Shown here: positions 7,300 through 14,832 of the stretch, piece by piece
Layout of the letters: each line of letters opens with the position of its first letter
Numbering within the stretch: position 1 is the stretch's first letter
Assembly (NCBI GenBank): GCA_017433375.1
Contig: JAFRHG010000032.1
Location: 1 to 36,024, forward strand
From: Bacillota bacterium
GTDB lineage: Bacteria; Bacillota; Clostridia; Peptostreptococcales; Anaerovoracaceae
DNA: 36,024 bases
Direction: 5' to 3'
The notes under the pieces: generated by a model
Told to the model about the DNA's origin: nothing
The model's input: the letters and a program-made list of their open reading frames with translations, nothing else
Databases searched by the model: none
Made by a program: the position numbers and the translations under genes

Positions 7300-10200
7300 T
7301 TATCTCTGTCTTCTTCTGATGAACACTGCAGAACAGACTACTGATAGCGTGAGCAGTATCATAGTGTGAAGCAGCAACGGTGTATCATCTCCTGTGGAAG
7401 AACTCTTGTCTTTTTTATCAGATCTATCCTTGGCAGGATCGTCCGGATCGGTCGGAGTTGTCGAAAGATCCGTGGGGTCGGTCGGTCTCACAGTAGGGCC
7501 GGTGGGGTCAGTATTTTTAGCCCACTGGGCTGTGAATGTGTGATCGCCTTCGACAATATAGCTTTCATTCGGTTGGTAGACCGAGCCCTCCCAGTGTGTA
7601 AAGGTGTAGCCGTTCCTCTCAGGCGCAGCATGTATCTTTATCCTGGTTCCTTTCGGATAGACTTCCTTGATGTCTGCAGTGTCTCCCTTCCAGTTGCCTC
7701 CGTTGAGATCGTAGGTAATGGTGAACTCTTCGACGGGGACCGTGTATGTGTTTGTAAAGGCAACGGCTCCTCCGTCCACAACATCCACACCGTCTATAGT
7801 GTTGCTTTGGATAATGTAATTGTAGTTGTCGCTTCCTACTACCACCTTCCACTCATGGACAGTATCGTCATATGTATAGCCTTCTGCTGAACCAGCAGTC
7901 TCCCTGATGGCGAAGGTGTACTCTCCCGCCTCGGTGAATTCGAGCCCGGATCCAAAGGCGTTGCTGATCGTACCGCTTCCCTCGATGGATGCAGAAGTTC
8001 CAAGCCCGGTGACAACGTCCGGGTTATTGTCGGAAGCTGCTATGGTGAATCCAAAGGTCTCGCTTTTTTCCGGTAGCGTATCGTCGGTTTCTATGACCTT
8101 TGTTATGTCCGGAGAGTCGAGTTCAGCCTTGTTCTTCCTGCTCCACTGGGCATATAGCGTAATGTCGTGCGCAGGCATGGTGTTGCTGCTGTTTACCGCA
8201 TAAGTAGTCCCCGAGCCATCTTCTTTATCGTTCCATCCGGTGAAATAGTAGCTCGTGCGACTGATCTGTCCCGAGGGAGAAAGCACCTTGAAGAGATTGC
8301 CCGGCTTGTACGGGTTATTATCATCTTCAAGATCGCCCGTGCCCCCGTTGGCGTTATAGTATACGTTAAATTTCAGATCTCTGTTCTCACCGACGAGCAT
8401 GACTACGCTGGCCTGTGCATCCGCTTTTACCGTGAAGCTATTTCCCGACATGTTCGTGCCGTTGTTTCCCGGTCCTGCCTTGTAGGACGTTGTACTGTTT
8501 TCGTAGCCATCCACAGTATTCTTTTTGACGAGCCTATAGTCTCCCGGAATCAGGTTCTGGAGCATCAGATATCCGTCTTCGTCGGCGGTAAGTCCGGAAA
8601 GCTGCTCGCCATTTATTGTGTACGGTTCGTACTCGCCGGAGCCGTCTGCCTTCTTTTCCAGCGCAAATTCTCCACCCTGGATCCCTTCTCCGGTCTCTTC
8701 GTCATAATAATACATCTCGAAGTCTCCGCCGCTTCCCTGGACCCTGCTCTTGCTCCCGCGGATATTGTATTCCTGATTTGCCTGGCGGAATCCGGTCGAG
8801 CCATCGCCGCGTGGGTAGTTGAGCTGGGCGAGATTCTTGTACGTACCTCCCCATGTCTGCCTGCTGTGATCATCGCTGTATTTGATTACGTAGCACTGGA
8901 TGGTGCCGTTCAGAGGATTATCGTCACCAAAGACTTCATAGTAAGTCGAGTCGCTGAAAAGCTCATCACTAAAGACATCCGAGTATTTAAGACTCCCGGA
9001 GTCGTTGTCACCGAGCTTCAACTGAATGGTCGGTTTTCCGTCACTGCCTGTATAGATAGCATAAGCAGGAAGCTCCGCCGCGTTAAACCTCTGCCAGAAT
9101 GAACTGAGGCTCTCGCCATCTTCCTGGATGACAGCCGTCAGGTATGGCCTGACGTCTACCATACGGTACCAGCCCTGGTCGCCGTTTCCGTCCACCGGGA
9201 CCGGATATCCGTATCTGTTCTCTTTATAATACGGGAGCACCGCGTAGATCCCACCGTCGGACGGACTGTCAAAATTGAAGGAGGCGTCCACCGGGATCTC
9301 ATCCCAGAAATACAGACCTTTCAGCTTTCCGCCGGAAGGGAAAAGGCTGTTATCATCCTTCGCAGCAAAGAGCGGTGTGAACAAAGAGTGGTTTATCGAG
9401 ATCGTAAAGGGCGCATATTTGTTGTCGATGACACTGCTGACTTTTTTCCTGAGACTGCCTTCATAGTCGTAATGAGACGGTGCGTCCGCAATCCTCTTCT
9501 GGTACTCGTCGGGCTCGGTCGGATCAACAGGCGTCGGGGTCTGACCTCCGGATGAATCGGAGAAGGCGACGTGAACTCTGTTGTTACCGATCGTGAGCCC
9601 TGATTTATAAATTATGAAAGATCCTCCTTCAGGGGAGACATTGATGCTCTCCTGTGAACCGTCACTCTTTGTCAGGACTACGGAAAGCACAGTCTCACCG
9701 ACACTTGGCGTAGCCGTTATGCTGGTCCTCTCGGTATTACCGGTGAATTCGACGGTAGAAGCCGGGCTGATGGTTCCCTGCCCCGACTTTGACTTCGAGA
9801 GATATATAGGCTTGGCCTTCCACGTGACATCGCATGTGGCTTCGCCGATATTTATTTCTTTTGTAAGGGGGGAATTACTTGAGTTTATATCCATGGCCTT
9901 GAACTCATATTCCACACTAAAGGTTCCGGTATAGTGCGTCATACGATAAGCTTCCGCGACGCTGTTCCAGGTGATACTGATTTCATCCATCTTGTAGCTG
10001 ATTTCACCGACTACCTCGTCGGTGACAGCGTGATGCACCGGTTCAGTGAATGCTCCACCATCAAAGTAATCATAGAGATTCGTATCGACCTTCGTGACCT
10101 GTCCGTTTTTGAAGTAGCCACCGGAAGTACCGGTATAAGTGGCATCGATCCTGTAATCGATGGTCACAAAAGTACCTTCGTCTACCACAGATGGCGAAAC

Positions 10201-10332
10201 GGTAAAGTCTGAAACTGTCATGCTGATGTTCTCAGCTGCACTGACGTTGCTGGGATTGGTCATTACGAAGACGGCAAGAAAGATGGCCGCGCAGAGAGCA
10301 ACAAAACTCCCCTTGATTATTCGTGTTCTCAT
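7300..10332 (-). CDS. Pilin-like cell-surface protein with SpaA, FctA-like and InlB repeat domains
   Basis: A signal peptide (basic N-terminus, hydrophobic run, then NVSAAEN) is followed by about 500 residues of unassigned adhesin-like sequence. Then come a SpaA/Cna_B-type domain (about 537-647; GEGIQGGEFAL), an InlB B-repeat (about 654-734), and an FctA/Spy0128-like pilin domain with the E-box pattern AGEYTFAIRETAG (about 746-864). A second InlB repeat (about 869-934), a Pro/Thr-rich linker and a C-terminal TGDD, hydrophobic helix and RRRQR tail complete it. That tail is a sorting-signal layout, but the usual LPxTG is reduced to SSSTG. A further ATG lies 12 bases upstream (10344) without a ribosome site, whereas GGAG stands 6 bases before 10332. 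Intramolecular isopeptide bonds are expected for such domains; wall anchoring is inferred. Confidence 0.82.
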   Translation of the reverse strand: MRTRIIKGSFVALCAAIFLAVFVMTNPSNVSAAENISMTVSDFTVSPSVVDEGTFVTIDYRIDATYTGTSGGYFKNGQVTKVDTNLYDYFDGGAFTEPVHHAVTDEVVGEISYKMDEISITWNSVAEAYRMTHYTGTFSVEYEFKAMDINSSNSPLTKEINIGEATCDVTWKAKPIYLSKSKSGQGTISPASTVEFTGNTERTSITATPSVGETVLSVVLTKSDGSQESINVSPEGGSFIIYKSGLTIGNNRVHVAFSDSSGGQTPTPVDPTEPDEYQKRIADAPSHYDYEGSLRKKVSSVIDNKYAPFTISINHSLFTPLFAAKDDNSLFPSGGKLKGLYFWDEIPVDASFNFDSPSDGGIYAVLPYYKENRYGYPVPVDGNGDQGWYRMVDVRPYLTAVIQEDGESLSSFWQRFNAAELPAYAIYTGSDGKPTIQLKLGDNDSGSLKYSDVFSDELFSDSTYYEVFGDDNPLNGTIQCYVIKYSDDHSRQTWGGTYKNLAQLNYPRGDGSTGFRQANQEYNIRGSKSRVQGSGGDFEMYYYDEETGEGIQGGEFALEKKADGSGEYEPYTINGEQLSGLTADEDGYLMLQNLIPGDYRLVKKNTVDGYENSTTSYKAGPGNNGTNMSGNSFTVKADAQASVVMLVGENRDLKFNVYYNANGGTGDLEDDNNPYKPGNLFKVLSPSGQISRTSYYFTGWNDKEDGSGTTYAVNSSNTMPAHDITLYAQWSRKNKAELDSPDITKVIETDDTLPEKSETFGFTIAASDNNPDVVTGLGTSASIEGSGTISNAFGSGLEFTEAGEYTFAIRETAGSAEGYTYDDTVHEWKVVVGSDNYNYIIQSNTIDGVDVVDGGAVAFTNTYTVPVEEFTITYDLNGGNWKGDTADIKEVYPKGTRIKIHAAPERNGYTFTHWEGSVYQPNESYIVEGDHTFTAQWAKNTDPTGPTVRPTDPTDLSTTPTDPDDPAKDRSDKKDKSSSTGDDTPLLLHTMILLTLSVVCSAVFIRRRQR

Positions 10333-10383
10333 ACGTGTCTCCATGTCAGATTATGATGATAATAATGTCTGCTTTCGCTCTAT

Positions 10384-10412
10384 ATTATAGCATAGTGCTA
10401 CACTATCTGCAA
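10384..10412 (-). promoter_or_regulatory. Promoter with an operator-like palindrome in its spacer
   Basis: On the minus strand TTGCAG (10407-10412) and a perfect TATAAT (10384-10389) are exactly 17 bases apart. The spacer is almost filled by a perfect inverted repeat, ATAGTG-3-CACTAT (10392-10406). A second small repeat, CTATC/GATAG, surrounds the -35. A protein bound here would occlude RNA polymerase, so regulated expression of the pilin-like gene is likely. Confidence 0.65.
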
Positions 10413-10471
10413 AGATAGGACACATTGGAATGCTCTCCATGGTATCCCCATGCAGCAAGGTCTGTATTGCA

Positions 10472-10947
10472 TCATGCTTCATTTACCAGCTTGCCCGTCA
10501 TATGATCCGGAGTTATCTCGAAGCAGAGAACGTTCTTGCCGACTTTGGCGATCTCATCATCTGCGTAATTTGCGTCGTCGGTAAACTTGGAACTGAGACC
10601 GACGCAGATCTCCCTGACCTTATCGGGATCTTCCGCATATTCGAAAAATCTGATGCGGCCGAATACGATGACACTCCTGATGTTCAGCGCCCAGTCGTCA
10701 CCTTCTCTATAGCCCTGGTCCATTACACAGAACGAGACCTTGTCGCATGCTTTGATAGCATCCAGTTTATGTCCTGTCTTGGCTCCATGAAAGTAGATCT
10801 TACCATCCGCTTCATTGTACCAGTGGCTGATCGGAAGCCCGTATCATAGACTGTATCTACATACCCGCTAAGGCTGCGATTATACTCTCTCGACTAGAAC
10901 GATTCTATATCGTTTGTCAACGCTGCCTCAACTTCGATTCTCGCCAT
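10472..10947 (-). pseudogene. Pyridoxamine 5'-phosphate oxidase-like (NimA-type) flavoprotein, broken
   Basis: The C-terminal part reads clearly as a PNPOx-like split-barrel protein: LPISHWYNEADGKIYFHGAK, then the family-typical TGHKLDAIKACDKVSFCV, then an intact frame to the stop at 10472. Upstream this frame meets a TGA near 10849. The start of the protein appears in another frame from ATG 10947, with a TAG at 10894-10896 and the segment SGYVDTVYDTG just before a frame change at about 10835-10850. One stop and one frameshift therefore separate the two halves. Such proteins bind FMN or F420-type cofactors. The remaining open C-terminal frame of 83 codons is unlikely to be functional. Confidence 0.7.
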
Positions 10948-11030
10948 GATAGAAAATCCTCACTAAAATCCTCACTAACTATGCATTTCGAAGCGTATGA
11001 AAGCCCCTTGAAAGCACTTTTAGGACAAAA

Positions 11031-11066
11031 GAAAAAGCATTGATAATCGTTGAAAAATCAATGCTT
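11031..11066 (-). terminator. Second (distal) terminator behind tmRNA
   Basis: A perfect 10-bp stem AAGCATTGAT/ATCAATGCTT (11035-11044 with 11057-11066) is followed on the minus strand by a long T-rich run. It is the stronger of two tandem terminators after ssrA. Confidence 0.75.
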
Positions 11067-11079
11067 CCGTTGAAATCAA

Positions 11080-11111
11080 AAGGGAGTAGCAGATGAACCT
11101 ACTACCCCCTT
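11080..11111 (-). terminator. First (proximal) terminator behind tmRNA
   Basis: A 13-bp stem with two G-U pairs (11080-11092 with 11099-11111) and a 6-base loop, followed by TTTTGATTTC on the minus strand. It starts 5 bases past the CCA end of the tmRNA. Confidence 0.7.
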
Positions 11112-11115
11112 GGCG

Positions 11116-11474
11116 TGGTGGAGATGATGGGAATCGAACCCATGTCCGAAAGCATTTCCGCAGGAGTTTCTCCGAGCGCAGCTTCTGTTTTGAAGATTCG
11201 CCGCCGGAAACGCCCAGAAGCAGGCTGTTCCTTTGACTATCCCGTTAGTCCCTTACGCGGCCGGGATCACGCGCAAGGTTTTCCTGCATGTTTGACGTCA
11301 GGACCCCAACCTGCAGGTGAATCGAGGCTGACGCGCGGTGCTGACTTACGCAGCAAATGCGAGTTTGTTGTTAGTTTTTGCGTTTATCTTTAACGTGTCC
11401 TTTTTAACGCAGACTGGACAAACTGCGGCTCGCTTATCCTGTTTCTACACCCCCGTCGAAACCAGTGCATCCCC
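11116..11474 (-). ncRNA. ssrA: Transfer-messenger RNA (tmRNA)
   Basis: The minus strand begins GGGGATG at 11474 and ends with a tRNA-like T arm (GGTTCGATTCCC), CATCTCC and an encoded ACCA at 11116. The 5' and 3' seven-base ends pair as an acceptor stem with one G-U wobble. The length of 359 nt is normal. The 5' segment GGTTTCGACGGGG is the conserved tmRNA start. The tag reading frame lies at 11346-11381. tmRNA with SmpB releases stalled ribosomes and tags the nascent peptide for proteolysis. The smpB gene is encoded just upstream on the same strand, separated by one small gene. Confidence 0.96.
11346..11381 (-). other. tmRNA proteolysis-tag reading frame
   Basis: Starting from the resume codon GCA at 11381 the message reads Ala-Lys-Thr-Asn-Asn-Lys-Leu-Ala-Phe-Ala-Ala and stops at TAA (11346-11348). 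The hydrophobic LAFAA end fits recognition by ClpXP/ClpAP-type proteases. Confidence 0.9.
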
Positions 11475-11533
11475 GTGTATGGCGGCCGGTCAGCGGGCCG
11501 GCAGCCGGGTGGACGGCGATGGGCACGTGGAGA

Positions 11534-11860
11534 TTACAGCCGGTCACCGCCGATGGCGTCCGCCTTCTCCCTGTACTCCTCGCGAGTCTCTTCGATGGTC
11601 TTTTCCATGTTCTCGATCTCTTCGTAGCTGTCGCGGATCTGCTCGCAGAGCTCGACGATCGTGGGATCCTCGATGCGGCCTTCCTTATACAGCTTGAAGC
11701 AGTAATCGCCGATATCCTTCTTGGCGATGCCGATATCGGATCTGGCCGAACTGATCCGGCTCTTCATCTTGCTGATTTCCTTCAGTTCCTCCGCCTTGTT
11801 GCCGGCTCTGCTGGCCGCGTGGCTGGCGGATCTGGTCAGTTTTGAAATAAAGTCCTGCAT
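11534..11860 (-). CDS. Conserved-looking coiled-coil protein of unknown function (108 aa)
   Basis: The product starts MQDFISKLTRSASHAASRAG and is mostly charged heptad-like helix (Lys/Glu rich, few Pro/Gly), ending AIGGDRL. No signal peptide, membrane helix or cysteines are present. From memory, similar clostridial proteins carry a C-terminal zinc ribbon, which is absent here. GGAGG with 5-base spacing favours the start at 11860. An upstream in-frame ATG at 11896 overlaps the smpB stop as ATGA but has a poor ribosome site; it would add 12 residues. The position directly after smpB suggests co-transcription, not necessarily a shared function. Confidence 0.7.
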   Translation of the reverse strand: MQDFISKLTRSASHAASRAGNKAEELKEISKMKSRISSARSDIGIAKKDIGDYCFKLYKEGRIEDPTIVELCEQIRDSYEEIENMEKTIEETREEYREKADAIGGDRL

Positions 11861-11892
11861 ATTTCCCTCCACATTCAACGTATCTTTTCCGC

Positions 11893-12342
11893 TCATCCGT
11901 TCCGGCGCATCGCCTTCTGCATCCGGCGATCCGCGTCCCGTCTGGCGATATCGTGACGTTTATCGTACTCCTTTTTTCCCCGGGCAACGGCCAGCTCGAC
12001 CTTCGCCCTGCCCCTGTCATTAATGTACATCCGCAGAGGCACCAAAGTCAAGCCTTTCAGCGTGGTGTAGCCGATAAGCTTGCGGATCTCCCGCTTATGG
12101 AGAAGCAGCTTTTTCGGCCGCAGAGGATCGGTGTTGAACCGGTTCCCCTGTTCGTAGGGGCTGATGTTCATCCCGTAGAGGATCACCTCTTCCCCTTCGA
12201 TCTTGGCATAGCTTTCCTTGATGCTGACCCGTCCCTGGCGCACGGACTTGATCTCCGTTCCCGTCAGGACGATCCCCGCCTCGTAGGTCTCTTCGATGAA
12301 AAAGTCGTGCCTTGCCTTTTTATTGTTCGCTATGAGCTTCAT
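11893..12342 (-). CDS. smpB: SsrA-binding protein SmpB
   Basis: SmpB (149 aa) binds the tRNA-like domain of tmRNA and takes it to stalled ribosomes. The whole oligonucleotide-binding fold is recognisable: [29 protein letters not shown], then ISPYEQGN, and the basic C-terminal tail ([20 protein letters not shown]) that enters the empty mRNA channel. The length is typical. The frame is open for 29 more codons upstream, but homology starts at MKLIANNKK, so the start is put at 12342; the ribosome site there is weak. The gene lies 31 bases after lepB and four hundred bases upstream of ssrA on the same strand, a known pairing. Confidence 0.95.
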   Translation of the reverse strand: MKLIANNKKARHDFFIEETYEAGIVLTGTEIKSVRQGRVSIKESYAKIEGEEVILYGMNISPYEQGNRFNTDPLRPKKLLLHKREIRKLIGYTTLKGLTLVPLRMYINDRGRAKVELAVARGKKEYDKRHDIARRDADRRMQKAMRRNG

Positions 12343-12373
12343 CCCGCAAACCCCGTTTTCCGCAAAGGCAATC

Positions 12374-12901
12374 CTACAGCCTGGTGATCTCGTTGAAGGG
12401 ATAGAGCCGCAGAACCGCCTTGCCCACAAGGCTGTCCTCGCTGACGGTGCCCACCACCGGCGAGCGGCTGTCCAGGCTGACCTCCCGGTTGTCCCCCATG
12501 AGGAACATCTGGTCCTCGGGGACCTTCAGATTGTTCACGTCCTCATCCATCTGGGTCTCGGTCCGCTGTCCGTGGACATAGGGCTCGTCCAGAAGCTTCC
12601 CGTTGCGGTAGACCTTGCCGTCGGAGATGGTCATCACATCGCCCTCGACGCCGATCACCCGCTTGATCAGCAGCTTCTTGCCCGTCCCGTCATCCTTGTC
12701 GATGTCGGAGCGGAAGACCACGATGTCCCCGTAGCCGGGATGGTCCTTGTGGAAATAGGCCAGCTTGTAGATGATCAGGTAGTTATTCTCATAGAGGGTC
12801 GGCTCCATGGAACTCTCCTTGACGATGGTCGGCTTGATCACTACAGTGATCGCCGCCACGATGATCAGCGCGATGATAATGTCCTTGATGAATTCTTTCA
12901 T
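12374..12901 (-). CDS. lepB: Signal peptidase I
   Basis: This membrane-anchored serine protease (175 aa) cuts signal peptides on the outer face of the membrane. It has a single N-terminal membrane segment (about 7-23) and then the catalytic boxes: ESSMEPTL with nucleophile Ser31, [16 protein letters not shown] with general base Lys80, and [12 protein letters not shown]. The ATG at 12901 is preferred over an upstream TTG at 12925 because it removes the overlap with the preceding gene and the protein still starts right before the membrane helix. It follows a catalytically dead paralogue by only 7 bases, so both are probably translated from one mRNA. Many large secreted proteins in this window are likely substrates. 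Confidence 0.93.
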   Translation of the reverse strand: MKEFIKDIIIALIIVAAITVVIKPTIVKESSMEPTLYENNYLIIYKLAYFHKDHPGYGDIVVFRSDIDKDDGTGKKLLIKRVIGVEGDVMTISDGKVYRNGKLLDEPYVHGQRTETQMDEDVNNLKVPEDQMFLMGDNREVSLDSRSPVVGTVSEDSLVGKAVLRLYPFNEITRL

Positions 12902-12908
12902 TTGCCTT

Positions 12909-13448
12909 TTACTTGACCTTTCCAAAATTTGACAGCGGCCAGATCTTCAGAAGAACGTTGCCTTTGATCTGGCGCATATCCACCGTTCCCAGTTTCGGGT
13001 TCCGGCTGTCCATTTTTTCCTTGCGGTTGTCGCAGAGGAGGAAGACCTCGTTTCCCTCCAGGGTGACATCTATGTTTCCGGAGGCGCCCCGGATGCTTCC
13101 CGGCGCCACGTACTCCTCGCCGTTGACGGTCACCTTCCCGTCTTTGATCACCACACGGTCGCCGTCGGTGCCGATGACCCGGGCGATCACGTTGTCATCG
13201 GAGATCTCCCGGGAGAGGGTCTTCTTCAGAATGACCACCCTGCCCTGCTTGGGGACCTTCCGCTTGATGGAATAGGATGACTTGCTGACCACGAGGAACT
13301 GTCCGTCCTTGATGGTCGGATCCATGGCGTTGCCCTCGTTGATCTCCGGGGCGATGACCATGAACATGACCATGGCCAGCACCGCCGCCACCGCGTAGGG
13401 CGAGCGCCGCCGTCTTCGGGTTCCCCATCCTCCCTCGTATTCAGACAT
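12909..13448 (-). CDS. Signal peptidase I-like protein lacking the catalytic dyad
   Basis: The fold is that of signal peptidase I (179 aa): one membrane helix at about 18-33, then NAMDPTIKDGQFLVV, VIARVIGTDGDRV and CDNRKEKMDSRNPKLGTV. Where active enzymes have Ser-Met the sequence has Ala41-Met (codon GCC), and where they have Lys before Arg-Val-Ile-Gly it has Ala89. The GDNR glycine is Cys. It should therefore be inactive as a protease. The start ATG overlaps the preceding pseudouridine synthase stop by 8 bases and has AAAGGGA 8 bases upstream. Known precedent, from memory: streptococcal pilus islands encode SipA-type signal-peptidase homologues without a normal dyad that assist pilin assembly. 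A partner or chaperone role here is inference. Confidence 0.85.
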   Translation of the reverse strand: MSEYEGGWGTRRRRRSPYAVAAVLAMVMFMVIAPEINEGNAMDPTIKDGQFLVVSKSSYSIKRKVPKQGRVVILKKTLSREISDDNVIARVIGTDGDRVVIKDGKVTVNGEEYVAPGSIRGASGNIDVTLEGNEVFLLCDNRKEKMDSRNPKLGTVDMRQIKGNVLLKIWPLSNFGKVK

Positions 13449-14409
13449 CGATCAGTTCCCTTTCTGCCCGGGCAAAAGCAACGGGCGGACGGGCTTCCAC
13501 TCTCTGTCCGGAGAGAGCGGCAAGTCCTTCCGGCATATCGCCGAATTCCAGCCGGCAGGCGTGCAGCAGCTGGGTCGTCAGGTTTTTCTCCTTCAGCCTG
13601 CGGTTGATGACCGGGTTCCCGTATTTCGGATCCGCCGCCAGAGGATGGCCCAGGTGGGCCATGTGGGCGCGGATCTGATGAGTCCGGCCGGTGATCAGTT
13701 CCACCTCAGCCAGGGTGAACTGCTTTCCGGCACGCAGGGGCCTGACCCGGGTGACGGACGCCTTGCCGCCTTCCTCCCCGTCCTGACGGACGTGGACCCG
13801 GTTGCCTTTTTCTACCTTGACCAGATCCTCCGTGACGGTCTGTTCCTCTTCCAGTGTGCCGCAGAGGATGGTCAGGTAAAACTTCCGGACGCGGTCCTTC
13901 TCCCGCAGCAGGCCGGTGAGCAGCCGCAGGGCTTCCGCCGTCTTGCCGAAAATGACCAGACCGCTGGTGTTGCGGTCCAGACGGTTGGCCGGCGCGGGGC
14001 GGAATGTCCTCTCCGATGCCGGGTCGTACTCACCCTTTTCCTGCAGGTAGCCGCAGACCTGATTGACCAGGGTGTTGCTTTTTTCCTTCCGGTCGCCGTG
14101 GGTCAGAAGACCCTTCGGCTTGTCCACGATCAGAACGCTGCCGTCCTCATAGATCACCCGGAACTGCTTCCGGGCGGCCGGGGTTTTCACTTCCCGGGCA
14201 AAGCCGGCAACTTCCTCCTCGGAGAGGTACAGCACCAGCTCGTCCCCCTCCCTGAGCATGGTCTCCTGGCGGACCCGCCGGCCGTTGACCTTCAGGTCCC
14301 GCCGGATGATCCGGTACACGGCGCTGAGGGGCGCACCCCTGAGGTATTTCCGCAGAAAACGGTCTGTCCGCTGTCCGGCTTCGTTTGCTCCGATCGTGAT
14401 CCTAACCAT
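13441..14409 (-). CDS. RluA-family 23S rRNA/tRNA pseudouridine synthase
   Basis: The protein (322 aa) has an N-terminal S4 RNA-binding domain (about 14-70; RTDRFLRKYLRG, KVNGRRVRQ) and an RluA catalytic domain. The catalytic Asp lies in NRLDRNTSGLV, where many family members have His in place of the first Asn. Further family motifs are the KPKGLLTHG stretch, YLTILCG, and ELITGRTHQIRAHMAHLGHP. It converts uridine to pseudouridine in structured RNA; the target site (RluC/RluD-like) cannot be told from sequence alone. A promoter ends only 9 bases before the ATG and there is no Shine-Dalgarno sequence, so the mRNA may be nearly leaderless. It is first of the run leading through the two signal peptidases to smpB. 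Confidence 0.92.
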   Translation of the reverse strand: MVRITIGANEAGQRTDRFLRKYLRGAPLSAVYRIIRRDLKVNGRRVRQETMLREGDELVLYLSEEEVAGFAREVKTPAARKQFRVIYEDGSVLIVDKPKGLLTHGDRKEKSNTLVNQVCGYLQEKGEYDPASERTFRPAPANRLDRNTSGLVIFGKTAEALRLLTGLLREKDRVRKFYLTILCGTLEEEQTVTEDLVKVEKGNRVHVRQDGEEGGKASVTRVRPLRAGKQFTLAEVELITGRTHQIRAHMAHLGHPLAADPKYGNPVINRRLKEKNLTTQLLHACRLEFGDMPEGLAALSGQRVEARPPVAFARAERELIDV

Positions 14410-14418
14410 ACGGATATT

Positions 14419-14471
14419 ATTCTAACAATTCCCGTTCCCGATTGCAAGGGCTGCCCCGGATGTGTTAGAAT
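14419..14471. promoter_or_regulatory. Divergent promoters sharing one palindromic -35 hexamer
   Basis: The self-complementary TTGCAA at 14442-14447 serves as -35 in both directions. On the minus strand it stands 17 bases from TAGAAT (14419-14424), and on the plus strand 18 bases from TAGAAT (14466-14471). The minus promoter would start transcription within a few bases of the pseudouridine synthase ATG. The plus promoter drives the small membrane protein and aldolase. Confidence 0.6.
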
Positions 14472-14507
14472 GAGGACGAATGATGATGATTCTAAGGAGG
14501 ATCTCAC

Positions 14508-14819
14508 GTGGAAAAATTCAAGGATTTTATTTACCGCCAGAACGATCTGGTGATCGTTCTCCTCATTCTGGCGGCTGCCGCCTTCGTGATCTACGACCGG
14601 GTCGAGGTGATCATGGATTATCCGCAGAAGTTCGCTACGGAAGTCGTGATGGAACAGACCGCGCCGGATCAGCAGACGGAGCAGACCGCGCCCACCGGCT
14701 CCGATGACGCCAACGCCAACGGAGAGGCCGCGGGCTCGGATGACGCCAACGCCAACGGAGAGGCCGCGGGCTCGGACGATGCCAACGCCAACGGGGAACC
14801 GGCGGAAAACGCACAGTAA
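14508..14819 (+). CDS. Small membrane-anchored protein with an acidic repeat tail (103 aa)
   Basis: The start is GTG at 14508, behind a textbook AAGGAGG with 7-base spacing. Residues of about 14-30 form one membrane helix (DLVIVLLILAAAAFVIYD) after a short basic cytoplasmic start. The rest is hydrophilic and ends in three near-identical 12-residue units GSDDANANGEAA encoded by a 36-bp tandem repeat. No enzyme motif is visible. The gene ends 13 bases before the aldolase start and is probably co-transcribed with it. The low-complexity tail is presumably flexible and outside the membrane by the positive-inside rule. I do not recognise a family. Confidence 0.75.
   Translation: MEKFKDFIYRQNDLVIVLLILAAAAFVIYDRVEVIMDYPQKFATEVVMEQTAPDQQTEQTAPTGSDDANANGEAAGSDDANANGEAAGSDDANANGEPAENAQ
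14697..14804 (+). repeat. Three tandem 36-bp coding repeats
   Basis: Units lie at 14697-14732, 14733-14768 and 14769-14804, each encoding Gly-Ser-Asp-Asp-Ala-Asn-Ala-Asn-Gly-Glu followed by two residues. Units 1 and 2 are nearly identical in DNA; unit 3 has drifted. The length keeps the frame, so copy number can change without destroying the gene. Confidence 0.9.
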
Positions 14820-14832
14820 ACAGGAGGTCACA

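Noticed and set aside
11116-11140. A second copy of the tmRNA end as an attachment site in the window
   Set aside because: No other copy was seen by eye between 1 and 11100.
14704-14832. N-terminal extension of fba
   Set aside because: The extension is an out-of-frame reading of the tandem repeats; family homology and the AGGAGG site fix the start at 14833.
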